DNA from: Brasilonema sennae CENA114 | GTDB taxonomy: Bacteria > Cyanobacteriota > Cyanobacteriia > Cyanobacteriales > Nostocaceae | Reading direction: 5' to 3' | Assembly: GCF_006968745.1 (NCBI RefSeq) | Contig: NZ_CP030118.1 | Span: 5,515,943 to 5,579,942, forward strand | DNA length: 64,000 bases | Part shown: one piece after another, positions 1-8,367 of the stretch | Position numbering within the stretch: the first letter of the stretch is position 1 | Layout: every line of letters starts with the position of its first letter | Notes under the pieces: model-generated | The model's database searches: none | Told to the model about the DNA's origin: nothing | Seen by the model: the letters and a program-made list of their open reading frames with translations, nothing else | Position numbers and translations under genes: made by a program

Positions 1-331
1 GGTTCACATAGACTACGGATTACTCCTATTGCCTATGCTCTCATTACACTATTCATTACTCATAGATCCAAAGCTTTGGACTACTGGAGATATAACATAT
101 CGTTGACACCGTTATTCTGCCGTATGAAGAACTTGAATCGTCACAAGACAATTGATTTGTCAAAGACAATATTATATCAAAGTTCTTTTTACCTGTTTTG
201 CCGCTCTGTAAGGAAGCCAGAATCAGATTTACAATCAGCGTTATGCTGCTAGTTACCACTGGGGGCAGTGGTTTAGAGTTAGGTTAAAGATAATCACTTT
301 GACTAGTGTACGCAGAGGAGGTTTTGGCAGC
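1..331. other. Left-edge intergenic region
   Basis: No gene, RNA or repeat array is recognisable here. The only long reverse-strand reading frame (56-259) has no family resemblance and no ribosome binding site. A purine-rich GAGGAGG at about 315-321 is the ribosome binding site of the next gene. Confidence 0.5.
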
Positions 332-625
332 ATGAAGACGCTGGAAGAAATTCGGCGATGGTTGATTCAGCACAAACCAGTGTTGCAGGAACGGTACAAA
401 GTAAGCGAATTGGGTATTTTCGGTTCCTATGCAAGACAACAACAGACTGAAACGAGTGATGTCGATGTGTTGGTAGAGTTCTCTGAAATACCTAGTTTGT
501 TGAAGTTTGTCAATTTAGAAAACTATCTGAGTGATAACCTTGGAGTGAAGGTTGATCTGGTACATAAAGGGGGACTAAAGCCACGTATAGGAGAGCGGAT
601 TTTGACAGAAGTGGTCTATCTATGA
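332..625 (+). CDS. MNT-type minimal nucleotidyltransferase (MntA-like antitoxin)
   Basis: A 97-residue protein of the minimal nucleotidyltransferase family. It shows the GSYARQQQTETSDVDVLVEF core, in which GSxAR and the DVDVLV aspartates form the nucleotidyltransferase active site. Family knowledge: such proteins act as antitoxins that AMPylate and silence a HEPN ribonuclease encoded just downstream. The ATG at 332 is preferred over the upstream TTG at 299 because GAGGAGG lies about 11 nt before it. Its stop codon overlaps the start of a HEPN-like reading frame (ATGA at 622-625), the usual arrangement for the pair, but that partner is broken. The antitoxin therefore appears to be an orphan. 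Confidence 0.85.
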   Translation: MKTLEEIRRWLIQHKPVLQERYKVSELGIFGSYARQQQTETSDVDVLVEFSEIPSLLKFVNLENYLSDNLGVKVDLVHKGGLKPRIGERILTEVVYL

Positions 626-768
626 CCAGACGACAATTGGAGGATTATTTACAAGATATATTAGATGCGATCCGCCTTTGGCGGCAGCGCTTCGCTATCG
701 CCGCTCTTGAGCAATTTACGTATGTCGTTGTCTGTAGAACAAGTCGAGAAGAGAATAAAAGAAATTGA
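622..768 (+). pseudogene. HEPN toxin remnant interrupted by a dispersed repeat
   Basis: The frame starts in a 4-nt overlap with the MNT gene and encodes MTRRQLEDYLQDILDAI, a typical HEPN N-terminus. It then runs through repeat-derived sequence (about 671-703) and resumes briefly with EQFT, a residue string expected soon after in the HEPN fold. Beyond about 720 it continues as unrelated sequence and stops at 766-768. The Rx4-6H catalytic motif of HEPN RNases is absent. What remains is about 20 of the roughly 110 residues expected, so the toxin is inactivated. The alternative, that the 48-codon frame is a real small gene, seems unlikely. Confidence 0.7.
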
Positions 769-1195
769 GTGTCTCGTGAACTCCTCAAGTGAGCGATACG
801 GGCGTTTACTCAACTGGCAAAACCCATCTGACCCATTTTGGCATTATGGGATTGGTCTATCAGATACACATATTTTTGATACAGGTCGTGGGTTATGTCC
901 ATTTGAGAGAAAAGAGGCAAAATTTGTTGCCGGTATTGACCACATTGCTTTTGAGCCTGAGCGAATAATTGAGCGACTCAAACAAGCCCTTCATGTTTTT
1001 GCTGATTGGGAGTACACAATTCCTGGTTGGAATTGTGAACACCTTGGTAGGTTAATTGCGACAGATAAACCCAGATGTTATCAAAGTAGAGCTTTATGGT
1101 TTTTGTTTGATCTTACCCCAGAAGGCGACCACAAAACCGCACATCAAATCTTTCGAGCTTACCTAGAGAAGGTTGCTCCTAGTCTCAATCAGTAG
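722..1195 (+). CDS. LRAT/NlpC-P60-like (permuted papain fold) domain protein
   Basis: A 157-residue protein with HYGIGL near residue 41 followed by HIFD, and a later WNCEHLGR motif near residue 104. This His then Asn-Cys-Glu-His order matches LRAT-type permuted papain-fold enzymes, in which the His and Cys are catalytic and act on acyl or amide bonds. The substrate cannot be inferred. A longer in-frame start at 665 would add 19 residues encoded by repeat DNA, so the ATG at 722 is preferred. The gene begins exactly where the HEPN remnant loses its family sequence, which suggests it was joined there by a deletion or recombination. Confidence 0.6.
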   Translation: MSLSVEQVEKRIKEIECLVNSSSERYGRLLNWQNPSDPFWHYGIGLSDTHIFDTGRGLCPFERKEAKFVAGIDHIAFEPERIIERLKQALHVFADWEYTIPGWNCEHLGRLIATDKPRCYQSRALWFLFDLTPEGDHKTAHQIFRAYLEKVAPSLNQ

Positions 1196-1299
1196 TATTT
1201 TTTTTCAAGATTGTCTTAATTGTTATCAGTGTACATGTCAATTCTGACTGCCAGCTTGGGAATACTCTAATTAGAGTTTCCGTGACTAATTGCTCATAT

Positions 1300-3306
1300 A
1301 TGGCTCAGTCGTTACCACAAAGGCGTACTACTGCTGTTACTACAAGATCTCAGTTCTCGCCCTTTGGCAACAAACTAGTGCAATCTGGCTTTGTCAATAG
1401 CGAACAGATGAGACAAGCACTGATTGAAAGTCGTAAGTCTGGCAGATCTCTGACACAAGTGCTGGAATCTATTTCCGGACGACAGTTGTCACCAGAACTG
1501 TATAGGTTACATAAAAAGCAGCAGCTATTTGAACTAAAAATATTATACGGTGTTGAATCTCTTGATTTAGAGGTGAGTCAGGTTGGCACAACAAGAATGA
1601 GTCAACTGATTGATACCCTCATTCCAGTAGATATCTGTCGTCGTCATCACTTAATACCACTAGCAAAGAATGCTGAGGTAAACCCACCCTCGGTTATGGT
1701 GGCGATGGTAGATCCGGATAATTTAGAAGCTTCGGATGATTTGAACCGCATCTTACGTCCGCAGGGATGGACTTTGCAGCGGATGGTGATTACTCAAGAG
1801 GATTATCAGCAACTTATTAACCAATATTTGGATGAGGTGACTGTTCGACAAAAGCACCTCGAACAGGAAAAGTTTACAGACATTAATCAGGATTTAGAAA
1901 ATCTAGACAATCTCAATTTAGAGGATGTACCTGAAGATAAGGAAGCTGACTTAGGTGCAGCGATGAAGAGTGCTGAGGATGCCCCGATTATCAATTTAGT
2001 TAACAGAATCCTCGCGAAAGCACTACATGAGATGGTTTCTGATATTCACGTAGAACCGCAGGAAGAAAATTTACTCATTCGTTTTCGTAAGGATGGTGTG
2101 CTGCGTCAGGTTTTCGATCCTCTGCCCAAAAAAATCATTCCTGCTGTCACAACTCGTTTCAAAATTATTGCCAACCTCGATATTGCTGAACGGCGTTTAC
2201 CTCAAGATGGACGCATCACAAGAGTGTTTGAGGGACGAAAGCTGGACTTCCGCGTTAGTACCTTGCCCAGTCGCTATGGGGAAAAAATCGTACTACGAAT
2301 TTTGGATAACTCTGCAACCCAATTGGGATTGGATCAACTGATTGCTGATGCAGAAACTTTGCAAATTGTCAAGGATATGGTCAGTCGTCCCTTTGGCTTG
2401 ATTTTGGTGACAGGACCGACTGGTTCTGGTAAAACAACAACCTTGTATTCGGCACTTTCGGAACTGAACTCTTCAGGCATCAATATTTGTACGGTGGAAG
2501 ACCCAATTGAGTACAGTTTACCTGGAATCACTCAAGTGCAGGTGATTCGGGAAAAAGGTCTGGATTTTGCGACAACTTTACGGGCTTTTTTGCGACAAGA
2601 TCCCGATGTGCTTCTGGTGGGTGAGACGCGAGACAAGGAAACGGCAAAAACGGCAATTGAGGCAGCATTGACCGGTCATTTGGTCTTGACAACTTTGCAT
2701 ACTAATGACGCGCCGGGGGCGATCGCTCGTTTGGCAGAAATGGGCATTGAGTCTTTCATGGTTTCCGGTTCTCTCATTGGTGTATTAGCACAGCGCTTAG
2801 TACGGCGCGTGTGTCCCAGTTGTTGCATTCCCTACACTCCTACCACAACAGAACTCGCTCGCTACGGTTTATCAGCAAGCCAACAAGCGGGTGTTACCTT
2901 TTATAAGGCAAATACCTTAACTTTAGAGCAAATTCACCAAGCGAAGGCAAATCATCAGCTTTGCCCAGAATGTCATGGTGTTGGCTACAAGGGACGTTGT
3001 GGTGTTTATGAAGTTATGCGAATTACAGAACGTTTGCAAGGGCTGATTACCCAAGACGCACCAACGGAACGCATCAAAGAAGTAGCGGTGGAAGAAGGGA
3101 TGAAAACTCTACTGGCTTACAGTTTGGATTTAGTGTGTCAAGGTTATACGACTTTGGAAGAGGTTGAACGAGTCACGTTTACTGATACGGGTTTGGAAGC
3201 AGAGTTGAAAGCTAAGCGTAAGAGGAGTCTGACTTGTCGGACTTGTCATGCTGGACTGGAAGCTGAATGGCTGGATTGTCCGTACTGTATGACATCACGG
3301 TTTTAA
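1300..3306 (+). CDS. pilB: Type IV pilus extension ATPase PilB
   Basis: A hexameric motor ATPase of the GspE/PilB family that drives pilin polymerisation at the inner membrane. About 668 residues, the usual cyanobacterial size. An N-terminal MshEN-like domain (about 15-150) is followed by the T2SSE ATPase with Walker A GPTGSGKTTT near residue 372, Walker B DPDVLLVGE near 434 and the His box HLVLTTLHTND. A zinc-binding CPSC...CPEC pair lies at about 505-558. An additional CxxC...CxxC cluster closes the C-terminus (about 645-664). An upstream GTG at 1282 is also possible, but ATG 1300 begins the conserved MAQSLPQRRTTA stretch. It is followed by pilT and pilC in the same direction. Confidence 0.95.
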   Translation: MAQSLPQRRTTAVTTRSQFSPFGNKLVQSGFVNSEQMRQALIESRKSGRSLTQVLESISGRQLSPELYRLHKKQQLFELKILYGVESLDLEVSQVGTTRMSQLIDTLIPVDICRRHHLIPLAKNAEVNPPSVMVAMVDPDNLEASDDLNRILRPQGWTLQRMVITQEDYQQLINQYLDEVTVRQKHLEQEKFTDINQDLENLDNLNLEDVPEDKEADLGAAMKSAEDAPIINLVNRILAKALHEMVSDIHVEPQEENLLIRFRKDGVLRQVFDPLPKKIIPAVTTRFKIIANLDIAERRLPQDGRITRVFEGRKLDFRVSTLPSRYGEKIVLRILDNSATQLGLDQLIADAETLQIVKDMVSRPFGLILVTGPTGSGKTTTLYSALSELNSSGINICTVEDPIEYSLPGITQVQVIREKGLDFATTLRAFLRQDPDVLLVGETRDKETAKTAIEAALTGHLVLTTLHTNDAPGAIARLAEMGIESFMVSGSLIGVLAQRLVRRVCPSCCIPYTPTTTELARYGLSASQQAGVTFYKANTLTLEQIHQAKANHQLCPECHGVGYKGRCGVYEVMRITERLQGLITQDAPTERIKEVAVEEGMKTLLAYSLDLVCQGYTTLEEVERVTFTDTGLEAELKAKRKRSLTCRTCHAGLEAEWLDCPYCMTSRF

Positions 3307-3339
3307 GAGTAGTTGCTTTTTTCCCGCCAAAAAAAATAC

Positions 3340-3385
3340 TTAAACGAACCGCAAAGACGCGAAGGACGCAAAGGAAGAAGAAAAA
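3340..3385. repeat. Dispersed cyanobacterial 'CGCAAAGACGCGAAGGACGC' type repeat
   Basis: Between pilB and pilT lies an AACCGCAAAGACGCGAAG-type sequence. A related reverse-orientation sequence (CTTGGCGTCTTGGCGGTT type) lies at about 52989-53014. It is a recurrent intergenic motif with no evident coding function. Confidence 0.5.
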
Positions 3386-3461
3386 GAAGAAGATAGGTAA
3401 TTTGAGACTACTTAAGGAAGTCATTATTAGTTATTAGTTTTGAAGAAAGGAAGTTAGAAAA

Positions 3462-4583
3462 ATGGAAATGATGATTGAAGATTTGATGCAGAAGTTGATA
3501 GAAATGGGTGGTTCGGATATACATTTATCTGCAGGTTTGCCTCCCTACTTTCGCCTCAGTGGTAAACTGACTCCTATTGGCAATCAGCCATTGTCGGCAG
3601 ATGAGTGTCAATGGTTGATTTTTAGTATGCTCAATAATTCCCAGCGTCGAATATTAGAGGAAAATTGGGAGTTAGATTGTTCTTATGGTATTAGGGGATT
3701 GGCTCGTTTTCGGGTTAATGTTTACAAAGAACGTGGTGCTTATGCCGCTTGTTTGCGGGCGTTAAGTTCCAAAACTCCAAACTTTGAAAAGTTAGGTTTG
3801 CCAGATGTTGTACGAGAAATGTCAGAAAAACCAAGGGGATTAATTTTGGTAACAGGTCCCACAGGTTCTGGTAAAACAACTACCCTGGCTGCAGTCATTG
3901 ACTTGATTAATCGCACTCGCTCAGAGCATATTTTGACAGTAGAAGACCCGATTGAATTTGTGTATGAACCGATGAAAAGTGTAATTCATCAAAGGCAACT
4001 TGGTGAGGATACGAAAAGCTTTGCTAATGCTTTAAGAGCAGCTTTGCGGGAAGATCCAGATATCATTTTGGTGGGTGAGATGCGCGATTTGGAAACAATT
4101 TCTTTGGCGATTTCTGCTGCGGAAACGGGACACTTGGTTTTTGGAACTTTGCACACGAGTTCAGCCGCACAAACTGTAGATAGAATTATTGATGTTTTCC
4201 CCTCCGAAAAACAAACTCAAGTGCGAGTGCAGTTATCAAATTCACTGGTGGCGGTATTTAGTCAAACTTTGGTTCCTCGAAAAAATCCGAAACCAGGTGA
4301 ATTTGGTCAAGTGATGGCTCAAGAAATTATGGTTGTGACTCCTGCGATTTCTAATTTAATTCGTGAAGGAAAAACATCTCAAATCTATTCTGCTATTCAA
4401 ATTGGTGGAAAAATGGGGATGCAGACTTTAGAAAAGGTTTTAGCAGATTTATATAAGGCAGGAGTTATCTCTTTGGAAGATGCAATCTCTAAAACTTCTA
4501 AGCCGGATGAGATTAAGCGTCTTATCGGTAGTGCAGCACTACTCGCTGGAACAAGAGCAGGAGTAGCAGTCAAAGCACATTAA
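3462..4583 (+). CDS. pilT: Type IV pilus retraction ATPase PilT
   Basis: A 373-residue retraction motor ATPase that depolymerises pili and powers twitching motility and DNA uptake. The N-terminal PAS-like region contains GGSDIHLSAGLPPYFRLSG, a PilT hallmark. Walker A GPTGSGKTTTL lies near residue 131, Walker B DPDIILVGEMRD near 198 and the His box HLVFGTLHTSSA near 223. A GAAAGGAAG ribosome binding site precedes the ATG. The gene is located between pilB and pilC, the common cyanobacterial order, so an operon is likely, although the 155-nt gap could hold a promoter. Confidence 0.95.
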   Translation: MEMMIEDLMQKLIEMGGSDIHLSAGLPPYFRLSGKLTPIGNQPLSADECQWLIFSMLNNSQRRILEENWELDCSYGIRGLARFRVNVYKERGAYAACLRALSSKTPNFEKLGLPDVVREMSEKPRGLILVTGPTGSGKTTTLAAVIDLINRTRSEHILTVEDPIEFVYEPMKSVIHQRQLGEDTKSFANALRAALREDPDIILVGEMRDLETISLAISAAETGHLVFGTLHTSSAAQTVDRIIDVFPSEKQTQVRVQLSNSLVAVFSQTLVPRKNPKPGEFGQVMAQEIMVVTPAISNLIREGKTSQIYSAIQIGGKMGMQTLEKVLADLYKAGVISLEDAISKTSKPDEIKRLIGSAALLAGTRAGVAVKAH

Positions 4584-4600
4584 AACACAGGGTTCTCTTA

Positions 4601-4655
4601 ACAGTGAACAGTGAACAGTAAACAGTAAAAGACTGATAACTGATAACTGATAACT
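4601..4655. repeat. Heptanucleotide STRRs (ACAGTGA and CTGATAA units)
   Basis: Four ACAGTGA/ACAGTAA units (4601-4628) are followed by three CTGATAA units (about 4633-4653), between pilT and pilC. Such short tandemly repeated heptamers are characteristic of heterocystous cyanobacteria. Confidence 0.85.
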
Positions 4656-4766
4656 GGTTACAAGGGGCACTTTCAATCAACAAGCAGTCCTGGTTGGGGG
4701 CTGTGAGTTTGTTATTTTTGAATTTTAAATCTTAAGTTTTAAATTTGGAATATTGAATTGCTTTAT

Positions 4767-5978
4767 ATGCCAACATTCGTTGCTCGTTTTAAGGACTCGC
4801 GAGGAAAATCGAAAAGAGAAAAAGTTGTGGCTAATTCTTTGGCTCAAGCTCGTATTTCTCTTAGGCAACAGGGTTATATTGTACAAGATATCAAAAAAGA
4901 ATCTCAAGGCTTTGACTTCAAACAACTTCAAACCAAATTTATGTATGTTTCCGTGAAGGATAAAGCCGTATTTTCTCGTCAATTTGCTGCTTTGGTGAAT
5001 GCAGGAGTGGCAATTGTGAGAAGTCTGAGTGTGTTAGCCCAGCAGTGTAGCAATCCTAAACTGAAACAAGCGATTTTGGGTATTAATATTGATGTACAAA
5101 GTGGTATGAATCTTTCTGAGGCGATGCGGAAATATCCTGATTGCTTTGATGGTTTATATGTCAGTATGGTTGAGGCTGGGGAAGTTGGTGGTGTTTTGGA
5201 TGAAGTGCTAAATCGTTTAGCCAAGTTGTTGGAGGATATTGCTCGATTACAAAACCAAATTAAGTCAGCATTGGCTTATCCTGTTGTTGTGGGATTTTTG
5301 GCGATCGCCATCTTTCTTGCTATGACGATTTTTATCATCCCTATTTTTGCCAATATTTATAAAGAATTGGGTACTGAGTTACCTGCTTTGACGCAATTTA
5401 TGCTGCAGCTAAGTGAAGTGTTAAGAAGTTGTTGGCTTTTGGTGATTATCGGCGTTATCACAGCAGGTATCGCCTATCGACTGTACTACAAAAGTCAGGT
5501 TGGACGTGAAACCATAGACCGTCTTTTGCTGAAGATACCGTTGTTTGGTGAGTTAGTCCAAAAATCATCAGTTGCCCGTTTTAGCCGTACCTTTGGTTCT
5601 TTGACTCGTTCAGGAGTACCAATTCTGACTTCGTTGGAAATTGTGCGGGATACCTCAGGAAACCAGGTAGTTGCTAAGGCTATTGATACTGCGCGTGTAG
5701 AAATTCAACAAGGAGGTATGATTAGCATTGCCTTGCAAAAAGAGAAAGTTTTTCCTCCAATGGCAATTCAGATGATTAGTATCGGAGAAGAAACTGGTGA
5801 ATTAGATGTTATGTTGATGAAAATTGCTGATTTCTACGAAGATGAAGTGGAACAAACAGTCAAAGCACTAACCAGCATTTTGGAACCGATTATGATTGTC
5901 GTTTTGGGGGGGATGATTGGTACAATTTTACTCTCTATGTACCTGCCTATGTTTAAGGTGTTTGATAAGCTTGGGTGA
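4767..5978 (+). CDS. pilC: Type IV pilus inner-membrane platform protein PilC
   Basis: A polytopic GspF/PilC platform protein that links the PilB/PilT motors to the growing pilus. About 403 residues with two T2SSF repeats. The first contains FSRQFAALVNAGV and the GEVGGVLDEVLNRLA motif, and the second contains RFSRTFGSLTRSGVP and GEETGELDVMLMKIADFYE. Hydrophobic segments follow the first repeat (near 165-190) and close the protein (near 375-395). The ATG at 4767 (MPTFVARF) is the family start; the TTG at 4758 would add three residues. The TGA stop abuts a TTATCAG repeat array. Confidence 0.95.
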   Translation: MPTFVARFKDSRGKSKREKVVANSLAQARISLRQQGYIVQDIKKESQGFDFKQLQTKFMYVSVKDKAVFSRQFAALVNAGVAIVRSLSVLAQQCSNPKLKQAILGINIDVQSGMNLSEAMRKYPDCFDGLYVSMVEAGEVGGVLDEVLNRLAKLLEDIARLQNQIKSALAYPVVVGFLAIAIFLAMTIFIIPIFANIYKELGTELPALTQFMLQLSEVLRSCWLLVIIGVITAGIAYRLYYKSQVGRETIDRLLLKIPLFGELVQKSSVARFSRTFGSLTRSGVPILTSLEIVRDTSGNQVVAKAIDTARVEIQQGGMISIALQKEKVFPPMAIQMISIGEETGELDVMLMKIADFYEDEVEQTVKALTSILEPIMIVVLGGMIGTILLSMYLPMFKVFDKLG

Positions 5979-6076
5979 TTATCAGTTATCAGTTATCAGT
6001 TATCAGTTATCAGTACTTGTTGTCGTCTGAAACCTTGATAATTGTTCACTGTTTACTGTTCACTGTTCACTGATAA
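5979..6076. repeat. STRR arrays TTATCAG and GTTCACT
   Basis: Roughly five TTATCAG units start directly at the pilC stop codon (5979-6014). A run of GTTCACT/GTTTACT units follows (6044-6072), ending just before rsmE. The two units are reverse complements of the CTGATAA and ACAGTGA units found upstream of pilC, so the gene is flanked by the same families in opposite orientation. Confidence 0.85.
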
Positions 6077-6087
6077 CTGTTGATATC

Positions 6088-6990
6088 ATGTCACAACTGC
6101 AACGAATCGCAATAGCACCATCCCAACTTCAACAAGAACAAATATTGCTGACGAAAGAACAACAACATTATCTGGAACGTGTTTTGCGCTTGCGCGGTGG
6201 CGATCGCTTTATTGCAATAAATGGCAAGGGTAAATGGTGGTTGGCGCAGTTGGAAGGAGAAAAAGCACAAATTTTAGAGTCGCTAACGGTGGAAACGGAG
6301 TTACCTGTATCCATAACGTTGATGGTAGCTTTGCCCAAAGGAAATGGATTTGATGATGTGGTGCGGTGTTGTACTGAGTTGGGAGTCGCGGTTATTGTTC
6401 CGGTTGTGAGCGATCGCACTTTACTTGATCCTAGTCCTCAAAAACTCCAACGCTGGCTGCGCATTGCACAAGAAGCTGCTGAGCAATCAGAGCGTTCTTT
6501 TGTGCCTACAATATTAGAACCCGTTTCTTTTATAACTAGTCTTGCCACACAGACAGCAAATTTCCCTTCGGGGAGAACCTCCGGTTCCGCTGCGCTAACG
6601 CAGTCGCCTACGGAGAAGCCAGTACTGCGGGAGGGGAGCCAGTCCGTTGCGGGGGTTCCCCCCGTTGTAGGACCTGGCGTTTTCCCTCCGCAGGTATCTG
6701 GCGTTGGAAAGCCGTCATTCGCGCTGTCTCACCGTTACATTTGTGAGGCTCGTGGCAGTTATCCTCATTTAACAGAGGCAATCAATCAAGTTTCTACAAC
6801 ATCTGAGATTATCATTGCTACTGGACCAGAGGGAGGATGGACAGATAAAGAATTGAAGCACGCTATTGAGGCTGGATTTCAACCTGTTTCCCTCGGGCGT
6901 CGCATCTTGCGAGCAGTCACAGCCCCAATTGTTGCCTTATCTGTTGTGGCAGCACAGTTAGAATCGGTGGCATTCAATGGCGCAAGCTAA
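6088..6990 (+). CDS. rsmE: 16S rRNA (uracil1498-N3)-methyltransferase RsmE with repeat-derived insertion
   Basis: A SPOUT-class methyltransferase that modifies U1498 of 16S rRNA with S-adenosylmethionine. The N-terminal PUA-like part includes HYLERVLRLRGGD. The trefoil-knot C-terminus carries IIIATGPEGGWTDKE and SLGRRILRAVTAPIVAL. At 300 residues it is about 50-60 longer than usual for RsmE. The excess lies at residues 157-214 (about 6556-6730), a low-complexity stretch encoded by the dispersed intergenic repeat family seen throughout this window, still in frame. The insertion lies between two helices in a poorly conserved loop ahead of the knot, so activity may be retained. Confidence 0.93.
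   Translation: MSQLQRIAIAPSQLQQEQILLTKEQQHYLERVLRLRGGDRFIAINGKGKWWLAQLEGEKAQILESLTVETELPVSITLMVALPKGNGFDDVVRCCTELGVAVIVPVVSDRTLLDPSPQKLQRWLRIAQEAAEQSERSFVPTILEPVSFITSLATQTANFPSGRTSGSAALTQSPTEKPVLREGSQSVAGVPPVVGPGVFPPQVSGVGKPSFALSHRYICEARGSYPHLTEAINQVSTTSEIIIATGPEGGWTDKELKHAIEAGFQPVSLGRRILRAVTAPIVALSVVAAQLESVAFNGAS
6556..6730. repeat. Dispersed repeat inserted in frame in rsmE
   Basis: The DNA contains CAGTCGCCTACGGAG, GGAGCCAGTCCGTTGCGG and a GGTTCCCCCCGTTGTAGGA stretch. The same modules occur at about 36000, 42370, 61250 and 62600. No stop codon is created in the rsmE frame. Confidence 0.85.
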
Positions 6991-7084
6991 AAACAGTATA
7001 CATGATTGCGGGGACAGCTTTAGATATAATACTAAATACTTTTATATATAAGTAGTTACTTTTTTATAAATCTTATCAATTAAC

Positions 7085-7112
7085 AGTAGGGTGAGCAACG
7101 CCCACCCTAAAC
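7085..7112. terminator. Hairpin between convergent genes
   Basis: TAGGGTG and CCCACCCTA can pair across a short loop, between the ends of rsmE (+) and the following minus-strand gene. It may act as a bidirectional terminator, though it also resembles a dispersed GTGGGCA palindrome seen at about 30970 and 42290. There is no strong T-run. Confidence 0.45.
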
Positions 7113-7124
7113 AAAATCCAAAGG

Positions 7125-7787
7125 CTACTTAGAGGTTTTGACTTGATTTGCCATGTCTAAGAAAGAACTCATGTTCGCACCGGGACGACGACGACCATTG
7201 CTAGTATTAGGTACAGCGAGATATTTTGGTGCAAAAGTCGTTTCAGTTGGCTCCTTTTGAATTATTGCTTTGGCTTTTTGTGAGTTCACAGGCTCAGGCT
7301 TAGCACCAACTGCACCCTGTGTTAACTGAACATTAGGTTTTCCCTCAGCAGCAGCATCTTTTGTTCCATTGTTTGTGTCTGCTTGTTTTGGGGCAGACTT
7401 AGCCGTTTTCTTAGCCTTGGATGCGGCTGGTTTTGCGGCTTCTTGAGCTTTGGATGCGGCTGGTTGTGCGGCTTCTTGAGCTTTAGATGTGACTGAGCCA
7501 ACGGCTTCTTGAGCTTTGGATGTGACTGGTTCAACCGCTTCTTGAGCCTTAGCTACTACTGAGCCAACGGCTTCTTGAGCTTTGGATGTGACTGGTTCAA
7601 CTGCTTCTTGAGCTTTCGAGACTACTGAGCCAACGGCTTCTTGAGCTTTGGATACTGCTTGCTTGGCTGCTTCTTTGGTTGCTTCAGCGGCTTCATCGAG
7701 CTCTAGGTAGTAGCCGTTCTTCTTTTTACCCAAAAGCCCAGTAAAGAAATTCGGAACCCCAGTGATTAAATTTTTGAAACCGTTCAT
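7125..7787 (-). CDS. Amphipathic KAQEAV repeat protein of unknown function
   Basis: A 220-residue protein not recognised as an enzyme. The N-terminus (MNGFKNLITGVPNFFTGLLG) could be a short amphipathic membrane-associating helix. Residues about 40-135 consist of 10- to 11-residue repeats around (S/A)KAQEAVxxV/P, first with GSV/EPV and then with AAQPA/AAKPA spacers. These resemble apolipoprotein or LEA-like amphipathic helices. The C-terminal third is low complexity and ends in a basic GRRRPGANMSSFLDMANQ tail. An AGGAGAA ribosome binding site precedes the start. LEA-like proteins are often linked to desiccation or membrane protection, but that role is only inferred here. Confidence 0.7.
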   Translation of the reverse strand: MNGFKNLITGVPNFFTGLLGKKKNGYYLELDEAAEATKEAAKQAVSKAQEAVGSVVSKAQEAVEPVTSKAQEAVGSVVAKAQEAVEPVTSKAQEAVGSVTSKAQEAAQPAASKAQEAAKPAASKAKKTAKSAPKQADTNNGTKDAAAEGKPNVQLTQGAVGAKPEPVNSQKAKAIIQKEPTETTFAPKYLAVPNTSNGRRRPGANMSSFLDMANQVKTSK

Positions 7788-8367
7788 TAGAAATTCTCCT
7801 GCCTCTTATACCTGGAATGTGACCGTAATCCTTAGAAAATCACGGAATATGTTTAATTTTTATCAAGATATTCTTGACCCACCCATTTGCGTATACAACC
7901 AGTTACGGTGACAGCTTTCATAAAGTGGCTATGACTAAACAGGGCTAGTGCTTTTTACTCTTTACTTTCAGGCACTTGCCACCTTTAAACAGTTAGGTTT
8001 TATTATTAAATTTTACTGTAACTTGAAGCAATATTTCGAGAGTCTACTTAAAAAAAGTTAACTTATACTTTCAGATATGCGTATCGACTCTTGAAAGCAC
8101 CCATTAAGCGTTAAGCGTTCCCACTCGCTGCTCAAACATTCAAAATTATCAATTCAAAATTCGCTCATTAAGAATTTTGAATTGATAGCCTAGCGTGCCC
8201 GCAGGGCATACTTTGAATTTTGTTAGCGCAGCGGGGCGTAGCCCTCCTTTGAATTGTTTTGTTCCCTGTTCGCTTCAAACCAATACGGAGACTGTCATAG
8301 CTTTTTGGCAAACGGTGATTCTACTCGACTAAATTAGAAAAAGATAGAACTTAATATTATTTAGTAA
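7788..8367. other. Intergenic region with inverted repeats
   Basis: It holds a perfect 15-bp inverted repeat (8148-8162 and 8172-8186, core CAATTCAAAATTC), two TTAAGCG units (about 8105-8117) and a repeat remnant with GCCCGCAGGGC and GCGCAGCGGGGCGTAGCCC (about 8190-8250). The minus-strand gene at 7787 and the plus-strand lipase at 8368 diverge from this region, so both promoters should lie here. No specific promoter motif is convincing. Confidence 0.6.

Noticed and set aside
56..259. 67-codon reverse frame at the left edge
   Set aside because: No ribosome binding site, no protein-like pattern and no resemblance to a family.
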